This document shows, in pieces, positions 41,950 to 50,351 of a DNA stretch of 64,000 bases. The DNA comes from Methanocella_A sp049676595 (GTDB lineage: Archaea; Halobacteriota; Methanocellia; Methanocellales; Methanocellaceae), in the NCBI RefSeq assembly GCF_049676595.1, contig NZ_CP187259.1, positions 372,001 through 436,000 on the forward strand. Reading direction: 5' to 3'. The notes beneath the pieces are model-generated. The model worked only from the letters and a program-made list of their open reading frames with translations. It did not search any database and was not told where the DNA came from. The position numbers and the translations under genes were made by a program. The stretch's first letter is position 1. Every line of letters starts with the position of its first letter.

Positions 41950-43968
41950 TTATTCTTCGTCCGGGTAGTCGCTATACTGGTTCACGCTCTGCCGCTGCTC
42001 TTTCCGGTACTCCCGCCGGCGCTCGGACTTGTAGTCCGCGATGATGCCGTTGAACCACTCGGCGTTCTTCTCCTTCTCGTTCTTCGCCAGCGACTGTTTC
42101 CACCGCTCGATGGCGGCGTCCAGCTTGTGGCTGTCCAGTATGGCGAAGTCGTCCACTAACTTGAGGCCGACGTCCTCTTTTGATACGACGGGCATCTTCG
42201 CCTCCAGGAACTTCTCCTCCGCCAGGTGGGACATGAAGGTGCCCCGGATGACGACGCGCACGCCCTTTTCGATGAGCATCGAGGCCGCCTGGGGGCCGCC
42301 GCCGGCGTCCCGGACGAAGACGATGTCCCCGGGCTTGAGGCCCAGTTTCTTGTCGCAGGCGAGAATGGCATCCTTGCTCAGATTCTCTATGATCTTTACC
42401 GGGGACTTGTCGCCCCTGAACTCGAGCACCCGGATCTGCTTGAGCCGGTCGATATTGGACCTGAGCTCCGCGTTGCGCTTGCGCTCGTCGTAGACCTCCT
42501 TCTTGAGCCGGTCGATCTCCTTGTCCCGGATGGTGATCTCCTTGCTTTTCCTGAGGTCGTCGAGACCTTGCTGTTGCAGGCTGTTCAGCTTGCGCTCTCT
42601 GGCCTCCAGCCGCTGTCTGGTGTCCCGGGATTCCCTCTTCAGCTCGGATACGTAGGAACGCAGGTTCTCTATCTGCTCGTCCTTCTTGCGGAGCTGCTCC
42701 CGGAGCTCTGCCAGCCTCTCTCCGGCCTCGCCTTCGGCCGGCTCCGGGGCCGGAGCTGAGGCCCTGGGCTTCGGACTCTGCTTCGGTGTCAGCTGGCCGA
42801 TCGCAGCCTCGATCGCCGTGCCGCCGATGGCCATGGCCTTCACGTCGTTGGCCAGATGAGACGGCGCCTTTCGGTCGATCTGCGCGAACTTGTTCTTGTA
42901 AGTGTTAAACGCCTTGACGGCGGCAGACAGTGCGTCTCTCTCGTGGTCGTTGTTGTACCCGTACGGCCTGCCGAGCCTGACTTTCTCGTCGACTGAAATG
43001 CGCTCGTCGGGAGCGAACAGCGTGGCCTTGAACGATCTCTTGATCTTCTCCACCGTGTCGGGAGGGGGCACCACGTCCGTAGCGACGATCACTGGCTTGC
43101 CGAACTCCCGGATGTACTCGACCACGTCCGGGATGGACATCACCCGGGAGCTGATCAGGCCTCTGAGCTCGCCCTTCAGGTTCAGGACGGCGACGCCGAT
43201 CGTAGTCCCCGGATCGACGCCTACGATCAGGTGCTCTCTGCTCTTCTTTTCCAGGGGTATGAACTCGATAGTATCTTTCTCTACGCTGGTGACGGTCACC
43301 TGCACGTCCTCCTCCCGGGAGTTGTGGATTAAAGCGCCTAGCTCCGACCGCTTTTTGTTGACCACGAAGGTGCCGTTGACCAGGCCTCCGAAGCCCTGGG
43401 TCACGCTGGCCTCGTGATCTACAGCCTTCAGCTTCGCCTCTATGTCTCTCACCTTTTCCCTCACCTTGCCCTGCACTTTGCGGCGGTACCGGTTCTGGCT
43501 CCACCCGCCTCTGCCCGGCGACCTGGCCCGGCTGACCTTGATGATCGTCTTGTCCTCGAACACTGATACTATGTAACCGACTCCCATGGCGGCAAGGCAG
43601 GCGCACGCGAACGCTTCCTCCACCGGGATGAGCGGATTGAACACGATGCCTTTCTCCTTACCCAGCCGGGTTAACGGCTCCTGGTGCTCGTTGCCGGTCA
43701 CCTGGACTAACTTGACGTCCGATGGCAGGCGCTTCAGCAGGGCGATGAGCTCTTTCCGGTTCGGGGCAAGCTCGGTAATGCTGTCCACTGCGAGTATGTC
43801 CGGGCGGTACTGGCGGATCATCCGTAAAAGCTTAAAAAGGCTGATGTCCGGGAAGCGTTCGACTTCGCCGTTCAGGATCACGAGAGCGTACCGGGGCGTT
43901 TCCCGAGACCGGCTGGACCCGTGCACGATGTCGACGCCGAATATGACGTTAGGGGAATGGGATGGCAT
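41950..43968 (-). CDS. DUF460 protein (archaeal RNase H-like fold, long coiled coil)
   Basis: 672 aa from the ATG starting MPSHSPNVIFGVDIVHGSSR; the frame opens 75 bp earlier. Two RNase H-like regions: residues about 1-150 (FGVDIV, YALVILNGEV) and about 240-370 (LIVGVDPGTTIGVAVLNLKG, VIVATDVVPPP, NDHERDALSAAVKAF). A predicted coiled coil (about 420-540, EQLRKKDEQIENLRSYVSEL) and a C-terminal domain with VFVRDAGGGPQAAS follow. Archaea-restricted; predicted nucleic-acid processing, role unknown. Confidence 0.85.
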   Translation of the reverse strand: MPSHSPNVIFGVDIVHGSSRSRETPRYALVILNGEVERFPDISLFKLLRMIRQYRPDILAVDSITELAPNRKELIALLKRLPSDVKLVQVTGNEHQEPLTRLGKEKGIVFNPLIPVEEAFACACLAAMGVGYIVSVFEDKTIIKVSRARSPGRGGWSQNRYRRKVQGKVREKVRDIEAKLKAVDHEASVTQGFGGLVNGTFVVNKKRSELGALIHNSREEDVQVTVTSVEKDTIEFIPLEKKSREHLIVGVDPGTTIGVAVLNLKGELRGLISSRVMSIPDVVEYIREFGKPVIVATDVVPPPDTVEKIKRSFKATLFAPDERISVDEKVRLGRPYGYNNDHERDALSAAVKAFNTYKNKFAQIDRKAPSHLANDVKAMAIGGTAIEAAIGQLTPKQSPKPRASAPAPEPAEGEAGERLAELREQLRKKDEQIENLRSYVSELKRESRDTRQRLEARERKLNSLQQQGLDDLRKSKEITIRDKEIDRLKKEVYDERKRNAELRSNIDRLKQIRVLEFRGDKSPVKIIENLSKDAILACDKKLGLKPGDIVFVRDAGGGPQAASMLIEKGVRVVIRGTFMSHLAEEKFLEAKMPVVSKEDVGLKLVDDFAILDSHKLDAAIERWKQSLAKNEKEKNAEWFNGIIADYKSERRREYRKEQRQSVNQYSDYPDEE

Positions 43969-44485
43969 TGTCGTGTGTGAATCTGTGGTTTTCAGATTTG
44001 TGCTGCACAAATGTGCACCACGGCGGTTCAAAAAGTTTTTCATGCCTCGAGTGCGGCGTACCAGACGGCGTTCGGCGCGGCCTGCCTTCGCCTCACTCCC
44101 CGATTACTGTCAATATCTGGTTGGGCGGGGACAGTATTAAAATTATCTATATAAAATACATATTCTGGACGCTACCACAATCCCGGCATTATCGTATTCG
44201 CTGTACGTACCCGGCAAGGAGCCGAAAAATTGCCATGGGGAGGCTGCCGTATTCCCTCGACCGGCCCTCCTGAAGATGACAAATTGCTCCGGCATTCCAT
44301 CGATTTTGCCGGATAATTCAAGCATTCACGCGTTTTAACCCACAATTTTCATCCGATTATCTGTTTAGCCTGCAAATACGCCGTTTTAACCTTAAAAAAC
44401 TTGCAATAACAGCTTTTATTGTAAAATTGGGGGTCTGTCTTTTTATTAATGGCCCGATTGATCTATTATTGTAGGGGATGAACAC
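43969..44485. other. 517-bp AT-rich intergenic region
   Basis: Between the divergent DUF460 gene and the first glycine-rich gene. It contains scattered TATA-like stretches (ATTATCTATATAAAATA near 44141-44157 and CTTTTTATTAATG near 44438-44450, the latter probably serving the glycine-rich gene) and GGGG in GTAGGGGATG just before 44486. A short open frame on the minus strand (about 44143-44325) has no support. No RNA gene recognised. Confidence 0.5.
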
Positions 44486-44839
44486 ATGACACATGTAAGC
44501 AAAATCGCGACATTCGCATTTGTAGCACTGGCCATCGTCAGCATGCTGGCGGTGCCGGTTGCTGCGCAGGCCTCTGCAGCTGCCAGTAGTTCAGCTGCCG
44601 CAGGCGGAGGTTTCGGCGGCGCCAGCGCTGCCAGCAGTGCCAGCGCCAGCAGCCTCGGTCTCGGCGGCTTCGGTGGCTGGGGTGGCTGGGGCGGTCTCGG
44701 TCTCGGCGGCTGGGGTTTCGGCGGCTGGGGCGGCCGAAGCTTCGGCGGCTGGAACCCGTGGTTTAACAAGTGGGGCGGTTTCGGCTGGAACAACTGGGGC
44801 ATGTACAATCCCTGGTGGCAGCAGCGGGTGTTCTGGTAA
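44486..44839 (+). CDS. Secreted Gly/Trp/Ser-rich protein
   Basis: 117 aa, with GTAGGGG as ribosome site. Signal peptide (KIATFAFVALAIVSMLAVPVAAQ, cut after AAQ). Then a Ser/Ala block with the phrase FGGASAASSASASS and a repetitive GGWGG/GLGGW region, ending in a Trp/Asn-rich tail (NKWGGFGWNNWGMYNPWW). The paralogue at 45371 shares the leader and SASS block. Such sequences form extended, self-associating surface or sheath material; that is inference. Confidence 0.78.
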   Translation: MTHVSKIATFAFVALAIVSMLAVPVAAQASAAASSSAAAGGGFGGASAASSASASSLGLGGFGGWGGWGGLGLGGWGFGGWGGRSFGGWNPWFNKWGGFGWNNWGMYNPWWQQRVFW

Positions 44840-44975
44840 GCTTCGCTTAAGACCGCAGATCATCACGGACCGGCGTTCCGGCTCTGCCCGGAGCGCTTCG
44901 GCTTTTTTCAGATTAGTCACGGCTAAGCTTATCTGGTCTGAGGTATAACGGGCGCTATCTTTGCGGGGGTTGCTT

Positions 44976-45212
44976 TTGGCAAAGTATCACATGAACAAGG
45001 CAGAGCGTGAGATCACCGATCCGGGCATTATAGCCGACATCCTTAAAGCCGGCAAATATGCGGTCATAGCCATGTGTCGGGAGAACGAGCCGAACGTGGT
45101 CACCCTGAGCTACGGGTACGACGCCGGCCAGAGCTGCCTGTACTTCCACACCGCGCCGACAGGCCTCAAGCTGGACTTTGTCCGGGAGACGACTGGAAAG
45201 GCCGGCTGGTAA
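44976..45212 (+). pseudogene. Truncated pyridoxamine-5-phosphate-oxidase-like (NimA-type) flavoprotein
   Basis: 78 codons from a TTG start after GGGGG. KYHMNKAEREITDPGIIADI, KYAVIAMCRENEPNVVTLSY and LYFHTAPTGLKLDFVRETT are the N-terminal half of NimA-like FMN-binding proteins (typically about 150-160 aa). The frame stops after GKAGW, and the C-terminal half (usually with a Cys-x-His motif) is missing; no continuation was spotted in the 160 bp that follow. Probably decayed. Sits between the two glycine-rich genes. Confidence 0.6.
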
Positions 45213-45370
45213 TTCCTCACTACATCTTGCCCTGTACGACGAAAGCCCGGGCGGTCTCCGACCGTCCTTATTATCTGTAACACACCTGTTCCAATCGCCG
45301 CTTTTGTGATTTTCCGGCCCAGCCTTTTTATCGTCAGTGGCAGTGATCACTTTTTGTAGGGGGAAAACTT

Positions 45371-45814
45371 CTGACAAACCTAAGTAGAATCGCTATGTAT
45401 GCCTTCGCGGCATTAGTAATCGGCTTCCTGGTCGCAGCACCGGCCTCGGCACAATTAGGGAGTGCATCTGCACTTTCGAGCGCAGGAGCTGGCTTCGGCG
45501 GCGCCAGCGCAGCCAGCAGTGCATCGGCTCTGAGTTCCGGCTTTGGCACTGGCTTTGGCACCGGCCTCGGGTTCGGCAACCTCGGCTTCGGTGGTCTCGG
45601 CGGATTTAACCGCTTCGGCGGATTTAACCGCTTCGGCTTCGGTGGTCTCGGCCTTGGTGGGCTTGGCTTCGGTGGCCTCGGTCTCGGCGGCTTTGGTCTC
45701 GGCGGCTTTGGCAGTCCGTTCCTGGGCGGCTATGGTCTCGGCGGCTACGGTCTCGGCGGCTACGGTCTCGGCGGCCTTGGCGGCTGCGGCATCAGCAGCT
45801 GCGGCGTCTGCTGA
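45371..45814 (+). CDS. Secreted glycine-rich protein with Cys end, CTG start likely
   Basis: 147 aa if it starts at CTG 45371 (LTNLSRIAMYAFAALVIGFL); 139 aa from ATG 45395. The CTG choice rests on alignment with the 44486 gene: TGTAGGGG leader, then ATG-ACA-CAT-GTA-AGC-AAA-ATC versus CTG-ACA-AAC-CTA-AGT-AGA-ATC. Signal peptide to ASAQ, then the shared FGGASAASSASALSS block, a GFG/GLG repeat and three GGYGL units, ending CGISSCGVC with three cysteines. Secreted structural protein suspected. Confidence 0.7.
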   Translation: MTNLSRIAMYAFAALVIGFLVAAPASAQLGSASALSSAGAGFGGASAASSASALSSGFGTGFGTGLGFGNLGFGGLGGFNRFGGFNRFGFGGLGLGGLGFGGLGLGGFGLGGFGSPFLGGYGLGGYGLGGYGLGGLGGCGISSCGVC

Positions 45815-45885
45815 GCCTGGCTGGTATAGAAAAGAAGTCTGGCGACACCTTCCCGTGCTCATGGAGAGGTGTCGGCACTTATTTT

Positions 45886-46650
45886 TTACTTATTCTTCAG
45901 TTTAGCGATCAGCGCCGCCGTGGCGCCCGCGTTGAACCCGTTGTCGATGTTGACGACCACGAGGCCGGGTGAGCAGGACTGGAGCATCGTCGTCAGCGCG
46001 CCGACACCGCCGGCGCCCAGGCCATAGCCTATGCTGGTGGGCACGCCGATCACCGGTACTGGTGCGATGCCTGCCACGACTGACGGGAGAGCTCCTTCCA
46101 TGCCCGCCACCACTATTATACAGGCGACGCCCTCGGAGATCATCAGCTTGAGCGGGTCGAGCAGCCTGTGGATTCCTGCGACTCCGACATCGTAGCCCCT
46201 GATCACGTCGCAGCCCATGACCTCGGCGATGATGGCCGCTTCTTCCGCGACCGGGATGTCCGACGTGCCCGCGGTGAGGACACCTATCTTCCCGGTCTTC
46301 GCCGGCTTCTCCGTCCGTCTGTCCACCACGATCATCCTGGCCTCGGGCTTGTGGACGACTCCCTCGCTGCCGATGCGCCTGACGATCTCCCCGTGGTCTG
46401 CCTCGGAAGCCCGGGACACGGTCACCATGCCCTTCTTCTTCATGACGGCATCCACGATCTCCCCGACCTTCGCCGGGGTCTTGCCCTCGGCGTAGATCAC
46501 TTCAGGTATGCCCGACCGGGCCTCCCGGGACATGTCGAAGACCGTGTGGTTGCCGATTCTCTCCACGTAGTCGATCTTCAGCAGCCGCTCGGCCTCTTCG
46601 ATGCCGATCTCTCCCCGCTTCACTTTCTCCAGGACATCATGGACGCTCAT
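45886..46650 (-). CDS. larB: Nickel-pincer cofactor biosynthesis protein LarB
   Basis: 254 aa. N-terminal EEAERLLKIDYVERIGNHTV is the LarB-specific part; the rest is PurE-like (GKIGVLTAGTSDIPVAEEAA, GVACIIVVAGMEGALPSVVA, GVPTSIGYGLGAGGVGALTT). LarB carboxylates and hydrolyses nicotinate adenine dinucleotide to start the nickel-pincer cofactor of lactate racemase-type enzymes. LarC/LarE are not in this window. Many archaea carry larB alone or split from larA. Confidence 0.93.
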   Translation of the reverse strand: MSVHDVLEKVKRGEIGIEEAERLLKIDYVERIGNHTVFDMSREARSGIPEVIYAEGKTPAKVGEIVDAVMKKKGMVTVSRASEADHGEIVRRIGSEGVVHKPEARMIVVDRRTEKPAKTGKIGVLTAGTSDIPVAEEAAIIAEVMGCDVIRGYDVGVAGIHRLLDPLKLMISEGVACIIVVAGMEGALPSVVAGIAPVPVIGVPTSIGYGLGAGGVGALTTMLQSCSPGLVVVNIDNGFNAGATAALIAKLKNK

Positions 46651-46753
46651 CGTTTTCCCTCCGGGAAACTAGTATTTAGACTCATGAGGCCAGTGTTATT
46701 AAAGCTTTTCCGGTAGGCTGCTCCGAAGCTCCCGGAAAATGTAAGAAAAGTTT

Positions 46754-47785
46754 TCAGTAGTCCCTGTCAACCAGGAACCGGCCTATGGCGACGAGGTCTT
46801 CCATGGCCTTGCTGCCGGGGCACAGGCCTTCAAGCTCTGCAAGGGCTTCGTCCCTGTACCTGTGAGCCGTCTTCATGGTGTACTCGTAGGCGCCGGCTTC
46901 GGTGAGGATCTGGAAGACGCGGTCGATGTCCGCTTCGGAGAAGTGCTCTTTGGCGTACAGCTGCTTCATTTCTTCCCTGTCCTTCGAGTACTGGAGGGCG
47001 TATAACACGGGGAGCGTCTTCTTCTTATTCCTGATGTCGTTCCTCGCGGACTTGCCCGTCAGCGCCGGGTCACCCCAGATGCCCAGCAGGTCGTCCTGGA
47101 TCTGGAAGCCGATGCCGATCTTGTGGCCGAAGGACTTGAAGTGGCCGATGACCTTCTGGTCGTCGGTGGCCGCCATGGCGCCGATGGCCGTGGACGCCTC
47201 GATGAGCGCTGCGGTCTTCCCGGTGATCATCTCGATGTACTCTTCTACGGTAACCGTTTTCCGGGTCTGGAAGTCCATGTCCAGGTACTGGCCTTCGCAG
47301 AGCTGCATGATCGTGTCGTTGAAGACTTTCAGCACCGGTATCATGGTCTCGGGCTTGACTTTCAGCTCGAGAATGGCCATGTACGAGACGACATCCATGG
47401 CATCGCCGGTGTTGATGGCCTGGGGTACGCCCCAGAGCTTCCACACGGTGGGCCGGTGGCGGCGCTTTTCGTCCCCGTCCTCGATGTCGTCGTGAATGAG
47501 AGAGAAGTTGTGGACCAGCTCGACTGCCGCAGCGCCAGGCAGCGCGTTGTCAAACTTGCCGCAGACCGCCTCGCAGGCCAGCAGGCACATGGTCGACCTG
47601 AGCTGTTTTCCGCCCTTGGACTCGCAAGGGTTCAGCTGCTCGTCCCGCCACCCCAGGTGGTACATCATCATGTCCCCGAGCAGCCCTACCTTTTTGCGGC
47701 TGTCGAGGATTCGTTTTATTTCCTGGTTCGTGTAAACGGAATAGCTTTCGAGGATAGCGGTGACCGGGATTACCATAGTGTTCAA
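46754..47785 (-). CDS. Polyprenyl (geranylgeranyl-type) diphosphate synthase
   Basis: 343 aa. The first Asp-rich motif is LIHDDIEDGDEKRR (about 96-109), the second QIQDDLLGIWG (about 225-235), with GGKQLRSTMCLLACEAV upstream for IPP binding. It condenses IPP units into C15-C20+ chains for archaeal lipids. The motif 1 form DDIED has a two-residue spacing, as in short-chain enzymes; product length cannot be fixed by eye. Divergent from the MinD-like gene. Confidence 0.9.
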   Translation of the reverse strand: MNTMVIPVTAILESYSVYTNQEIKRILDSRKKVGLLGDMMMYHLGWRDEQLNPCESKGGKQLRSTMCLLACEAVCGKFDNALPGAAAVELVHNFSLIHDDIEDGDEKRRHRPTVWKLWGVPQAINTGDAMDVVSYMAILELKVKPETMIPVLKVFNDTIMQLCEGQYLDMDFQTRKTVTVEEYIEMITGKTAALIEASTAIGAMAATDDQKVIGHFKSFGHKIGIGFQIQDDLLGIWGDPALTGKSARNDIRNKKKTLPVLYALQYSKDREEMKQLYAKEHFSEADIDRVFQILTEAGAYEYTMKTAHRYRDEALAELEGLCPGSKAMEDLVAIGRFLVDRDY

Positions 47786-47978
47786 GTGCCTATTGACTTT
47801 TACATATTAAAACCCTTCGTAGCCCGCCCTTATATAAAAATCCCGGAGAACGGTGCACTGTAAGCCACTGCAAGCAATCCACTGGTACCAGATCGTAATC
47901 TCGGCGCCTTTGAGCTTTTTCTTACGAGGTAGGAAAATGTTATATGCAACAAATTGTAAATAATTATGTGGTGCCTCT

Positions 47979-49232
47979 ATGGAGCAGTCAGGTGTCGAGG
48001 TCAGGAAGTACTGGGACGCGGCGGGCGGCCGCATGGTGATCATCCTGAGGAACGGCGGCCAGTTCGTCAGCCAGGCCACGGTCGAGGACGCTTACCCGGA
48101 GGATATCTCCGGCATGCTGTGCTTTGCGAGATCGGGGGGAGTTGCGCCCGCTGCCTCGGCGTCCGCCGGAAAGATCATCTGGCGCGTGGCGGGGGTGAAG
48201 CCGGGGGAAGTCCGGGAGCTGGTCTACACTTCGCTTACTTCCCGGGTTCTCCGGGACCCGGCATCTAAAAAGCGGCCGGACGACCGGGATGCAGCCCTGC
48301 TCTCCGGCATGAGCAGCCTTCCTCCGCGGCTGATCTTCGAGGACACGGCTACTGATCCCATCGCTAAGATTCCCCCGCCGGAAGTCCCGTCTCCTCCTGT
48401 CGAGATACCTCAAGCGCCTGAGATGCCTGTAGTAAAACCTGCCGTGGCAGGGAAATCAGGCACAGTCATCTCCGTAGGCGCGGGCAAGGGCGGGACAGGC
48501 AAGACCACCTTTTCCATCAACCTCGGCATAGCGCTGGCCGAGATGGGCTTCGACACCGTCCTGCTCGACGCCGACACCAGCATGAGCAACATGGCCTCGT
48601 ACATGGGCATCGACGTCCAGAGCATGAAGGCCACGCTGCACGAAGTTCTCTCGGGCAAAGCCGAGCCGGACAAAGCGGTCTACCGGGCGTTCAGCGACCG
48701 GCTCCGCATCGTACCGAGCGGGCTGTCCATCGCCGGTTTCCTCGGCATAGACCGCAACCTGCTGGGCGACGTCATAGGCCACTTTTCTAAGGACGCCGAC
48801 TTCATCGTGATCGACACCCCGGCCGGCTACAACAAAGAAGTAGCGCTCTCCCTGTACGCCTCCGACTACCTGCTTCTCGTGCTGAATCCGGACGAGGGAA
48901 GCATGATCGACGGTCTGAAAGTCCAGGAGATGGCCCGCATCCTCGACGTCCGGGTGCCCGGCATCGTCCTGAACCGGTATGATATGACTGGCCACCAGTA
49001 CAGCCGGTCCCAGATCGAGCAGTACTTTGGCACCCCGGTGATCGCCATGGTGCCCGAGGACGGGGAGATGAGGCGCAAGGACAAAGTGCCCGCCATCCTC
49101 GCCAACCCCTGCTCTAAAACGGCGAAGGAGATCTACCACGTCGCCGAGACCATCTCCGGCCGCAAGCGAGACATGCAGCCGGCTGCGAGGCCTTTCGCAA
49201 CGAGGCTCATGGAAGCCCTGTTCAAGTCCTGA
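47979..49232 (+). CDS. MinD/ParA-like ATPase with extra N-terminal domain
   Basis: 417 aa. Residues 1-95 are an unrecognised domain (VEVRKYWDAAGGRMVIILRN), followed by a Pro-rich linker (about 125-155). Then the MinD core: deviant Walker A GAGKGGTGKTTFS (about 167-179), LLDADTSMSNMASYMGI, FIVIDTPAGYNKEVALSLYA, LVLNPDEGSMIDGL and a C-terminal amphipathic-like end. Archaeal MinD relatives position membrane or chemotaxis/flagellar assemblies. The fused N-terminal domain is unusual and may set the partner. Confidence 0.88.
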   Translation: MEQSGVEVRKYWDAAGGRMVIILRNGGQFVSQATVEDAYPEDISGMLCFARSGGVAPAASASAGKIIWRVAGVKPGEVRELVYTSLTSRVLRDPASKKRPDDRDAALLSGMSSLPPRLIFEDTATDPIAKIPPPEVPSPPVEIPQAPEMPVVKPAVAGKSGTVISVGAGKGGTGKTTFSINLGIALAEMGFDTVLLDADTSMSNMASYMGIDVQSMKATLHEVLSGKAEPDKAVYRAFSDRLRIVPSGLSIAGFLGIDRNLLGDVIGHFSKDADFIVIDTPAGYNKEVALSLYASDYLLLVLNPDEGSMIDGLKVQEMARILDVRVPGIVLNRYDMTGHQYSRSQIEQYFGTPVIAMVPEDGEMRRKDKVPAILANPCSKTAKEIYHVAETISGRKRDMQPAARPFATRLMEALFKS

Positions 49233-49298
49233 TCCTGCCGCAGGCACATTTTTTAACCAGTCTGTCCGCAGTCGTCAGCTATATATTTACGCATGCCA

Positions 49299-49318
49299 AT
49301 ATTGTCAGGTGACAATAT
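49299..49318. promoter_or_regulatory. PadR operator overlapping ribosome site and start
   Basis: ATATTGTC-AGGT-GACAATAT is a perfect 8-bp-arm palindrome. It contains AGGTGA and ends on the ATG of the PadR gene; a TATA-like TATATATTTA lies upstream (about 49280-49289), giving a near-leaderless transcript. Binding would block transcription start and ribosome access together. Confidence 0.65.
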
Positions 49319-49892
49319 GATGCCAGTGTCGAACGCCGAAGCCGCGCTGCTGAGCCTGCTGTGCGAAAAGCCGATGCACGGCTACGAGATCGAAAAGACG
49401 ATCGAAGACCGGAACATGCGCTACTGGACGGAGATCTCCTTTTATTCCATCTATCGGGTACTGCGGAAGCTGGAAGAAAAGGGGCTGGTCGAAAGTCAGC
49501 TGAAGCTCTCGAAAAACAACGTATCCCAGAAGGTCTACACAGTGACAGAGCCGGGACGAGTTACCACCAGGGAAAAGATACTGCACAACCTCTCGATTGC
49601 AGAGCGGCCGATCTCGCCGGTCGACCTTGCGGTAGCGAACATAAGTTTGCTCAGCAACAGCGAAGCGATCGCCTGCCTCGAGCGCTACACCTCTTCAGTC
49701 GACGGGATGATCGCCGACTACCGGGCGCTCGACGACTTTTTCCAGGCAAACGGCTATCCTGACACCGACCGGGCCCTCGCACTGCGGCCACTGGCACACA
49801 TGAAGGCCGAGAAAGCCTGGGCGATCGAGTTTCTCGATATGTTAAGGAAAAGGATTGATGACGATGGCGACAAAAGCATCAAAGGCATATAA
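49317..49892 (+). CDS. PadR-family transcriptional regulator
   Basis: 191 aa. Winged helix with the PadR signature ALLSLLCEKPMHGYEIEKTI, then EISFYSIYRVLRKLEEKGLV and the wing KVYTVTEPGRVTTREKIL. The C-terminal helical region (about 90-191) mediates dimerisation (Vir-like). PadR proteins respond to phenolics or drugs and repress efflux/detoxification genes. Overlaps the TrmO gene by 35 bp; the operator at its own start suggests autoregulation of the whole PadR-TrmO-UvrA unit. Confidence 0.92.
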   Translation: MMPVSNAEAALLSLLCEKPMHGYEIEKTIEDRNMRYWTEISFYSIYRVLRKLEEKGLVESQLKLSKNNVSQKVYTVTEPGRVTTREKILHNLSIAERPISPVDLAVANISLLSNSEAIACLERYTSSVDGMIADYRALDDFFQANGYPDTDRALALRPLAHMKAEKAWAIEFLDMLRKRIDDDGDKSIKGI

Positions 49893-50337
49893 CCTCGCCC
49901 CTGTCGGGCGAGTCAAGCGGGCAAAGTACGGGGTTCAGCTCAGGATAGACGAGCAGTTCAGGCCCGGGCTGAAGCATCTCGACAAGTTCAGCCACGTTGT
50001 CGTCATCTGGTGGGCAGACCGGTTTGATACTGAAGAATACCGGTCAAAACTCCAGGTGAAGCCTTTCTATGCGGACAAAGTGCTGACCGGCATCTTTGCC
50101 ACCCGATCACCTTACAGGCCCAACCCTATCGCGGTCACCGTCTGCCGCATCGTGGACGTCGACGAGGAAGAAGGCGTCGTGGTAGTGTCCAACATCGACG
50201 CGTACGACGGCACGGAAATCCTCGATCTGAAAGGGTACTTCCCCATTTCTGACCAGGTCGCAGACCCCCGGATACCCGGGTGGCTGCCCGAAGAGTTCGC
50301 CAGGCCGGTCCCCGATGAGGGGGAAGGCCCGGACTAA
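49858..50337 (+). CDS. trmO: TrmO-family tRNA-t6A37 N6-methyltransferase
   Basis: 159 aa. The family pattern is visible in PVGRVKRAKYGVQLRIDEQF, DKFSHVVVIWWADRFDTEEY, GIFATRSPYRPNPIAVTVCR (SAM/tRNA-binding RSP-x-RPNPI) and NIDAYDGTEILDLKGYFP. It methylates t6A37 in tRNA-Thr using SAM (family knowledge). The start overlaps the PadR gene by 35 bp. UvrA follows 14 bp downstream, so the three genes are probably one operon. Confidence 0.85.
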   Translation: MTMATKASKAYNLAPVGRVKRAKYGVQLRIDEQFRPGLKHLDKFSHVVVIWWADRFDTEEYRSKLQVKPFYADKVLTGIFATRSPYRPNPIAVTVCRIVDVDEEEGVVVVSNIDAYDGTEILDLKGYFPISDQVADPRIPGWLPEEFARPVPDEGEGPD

Positions 50338-50351
50338 GCAGAGGCATACCT

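Noticed and set aside
44143..44325. Sixty-codon minus-strand frame in the gap before the glycine-rich gene
   Set aside because: No ribosome site, no family, and not part of any operon.
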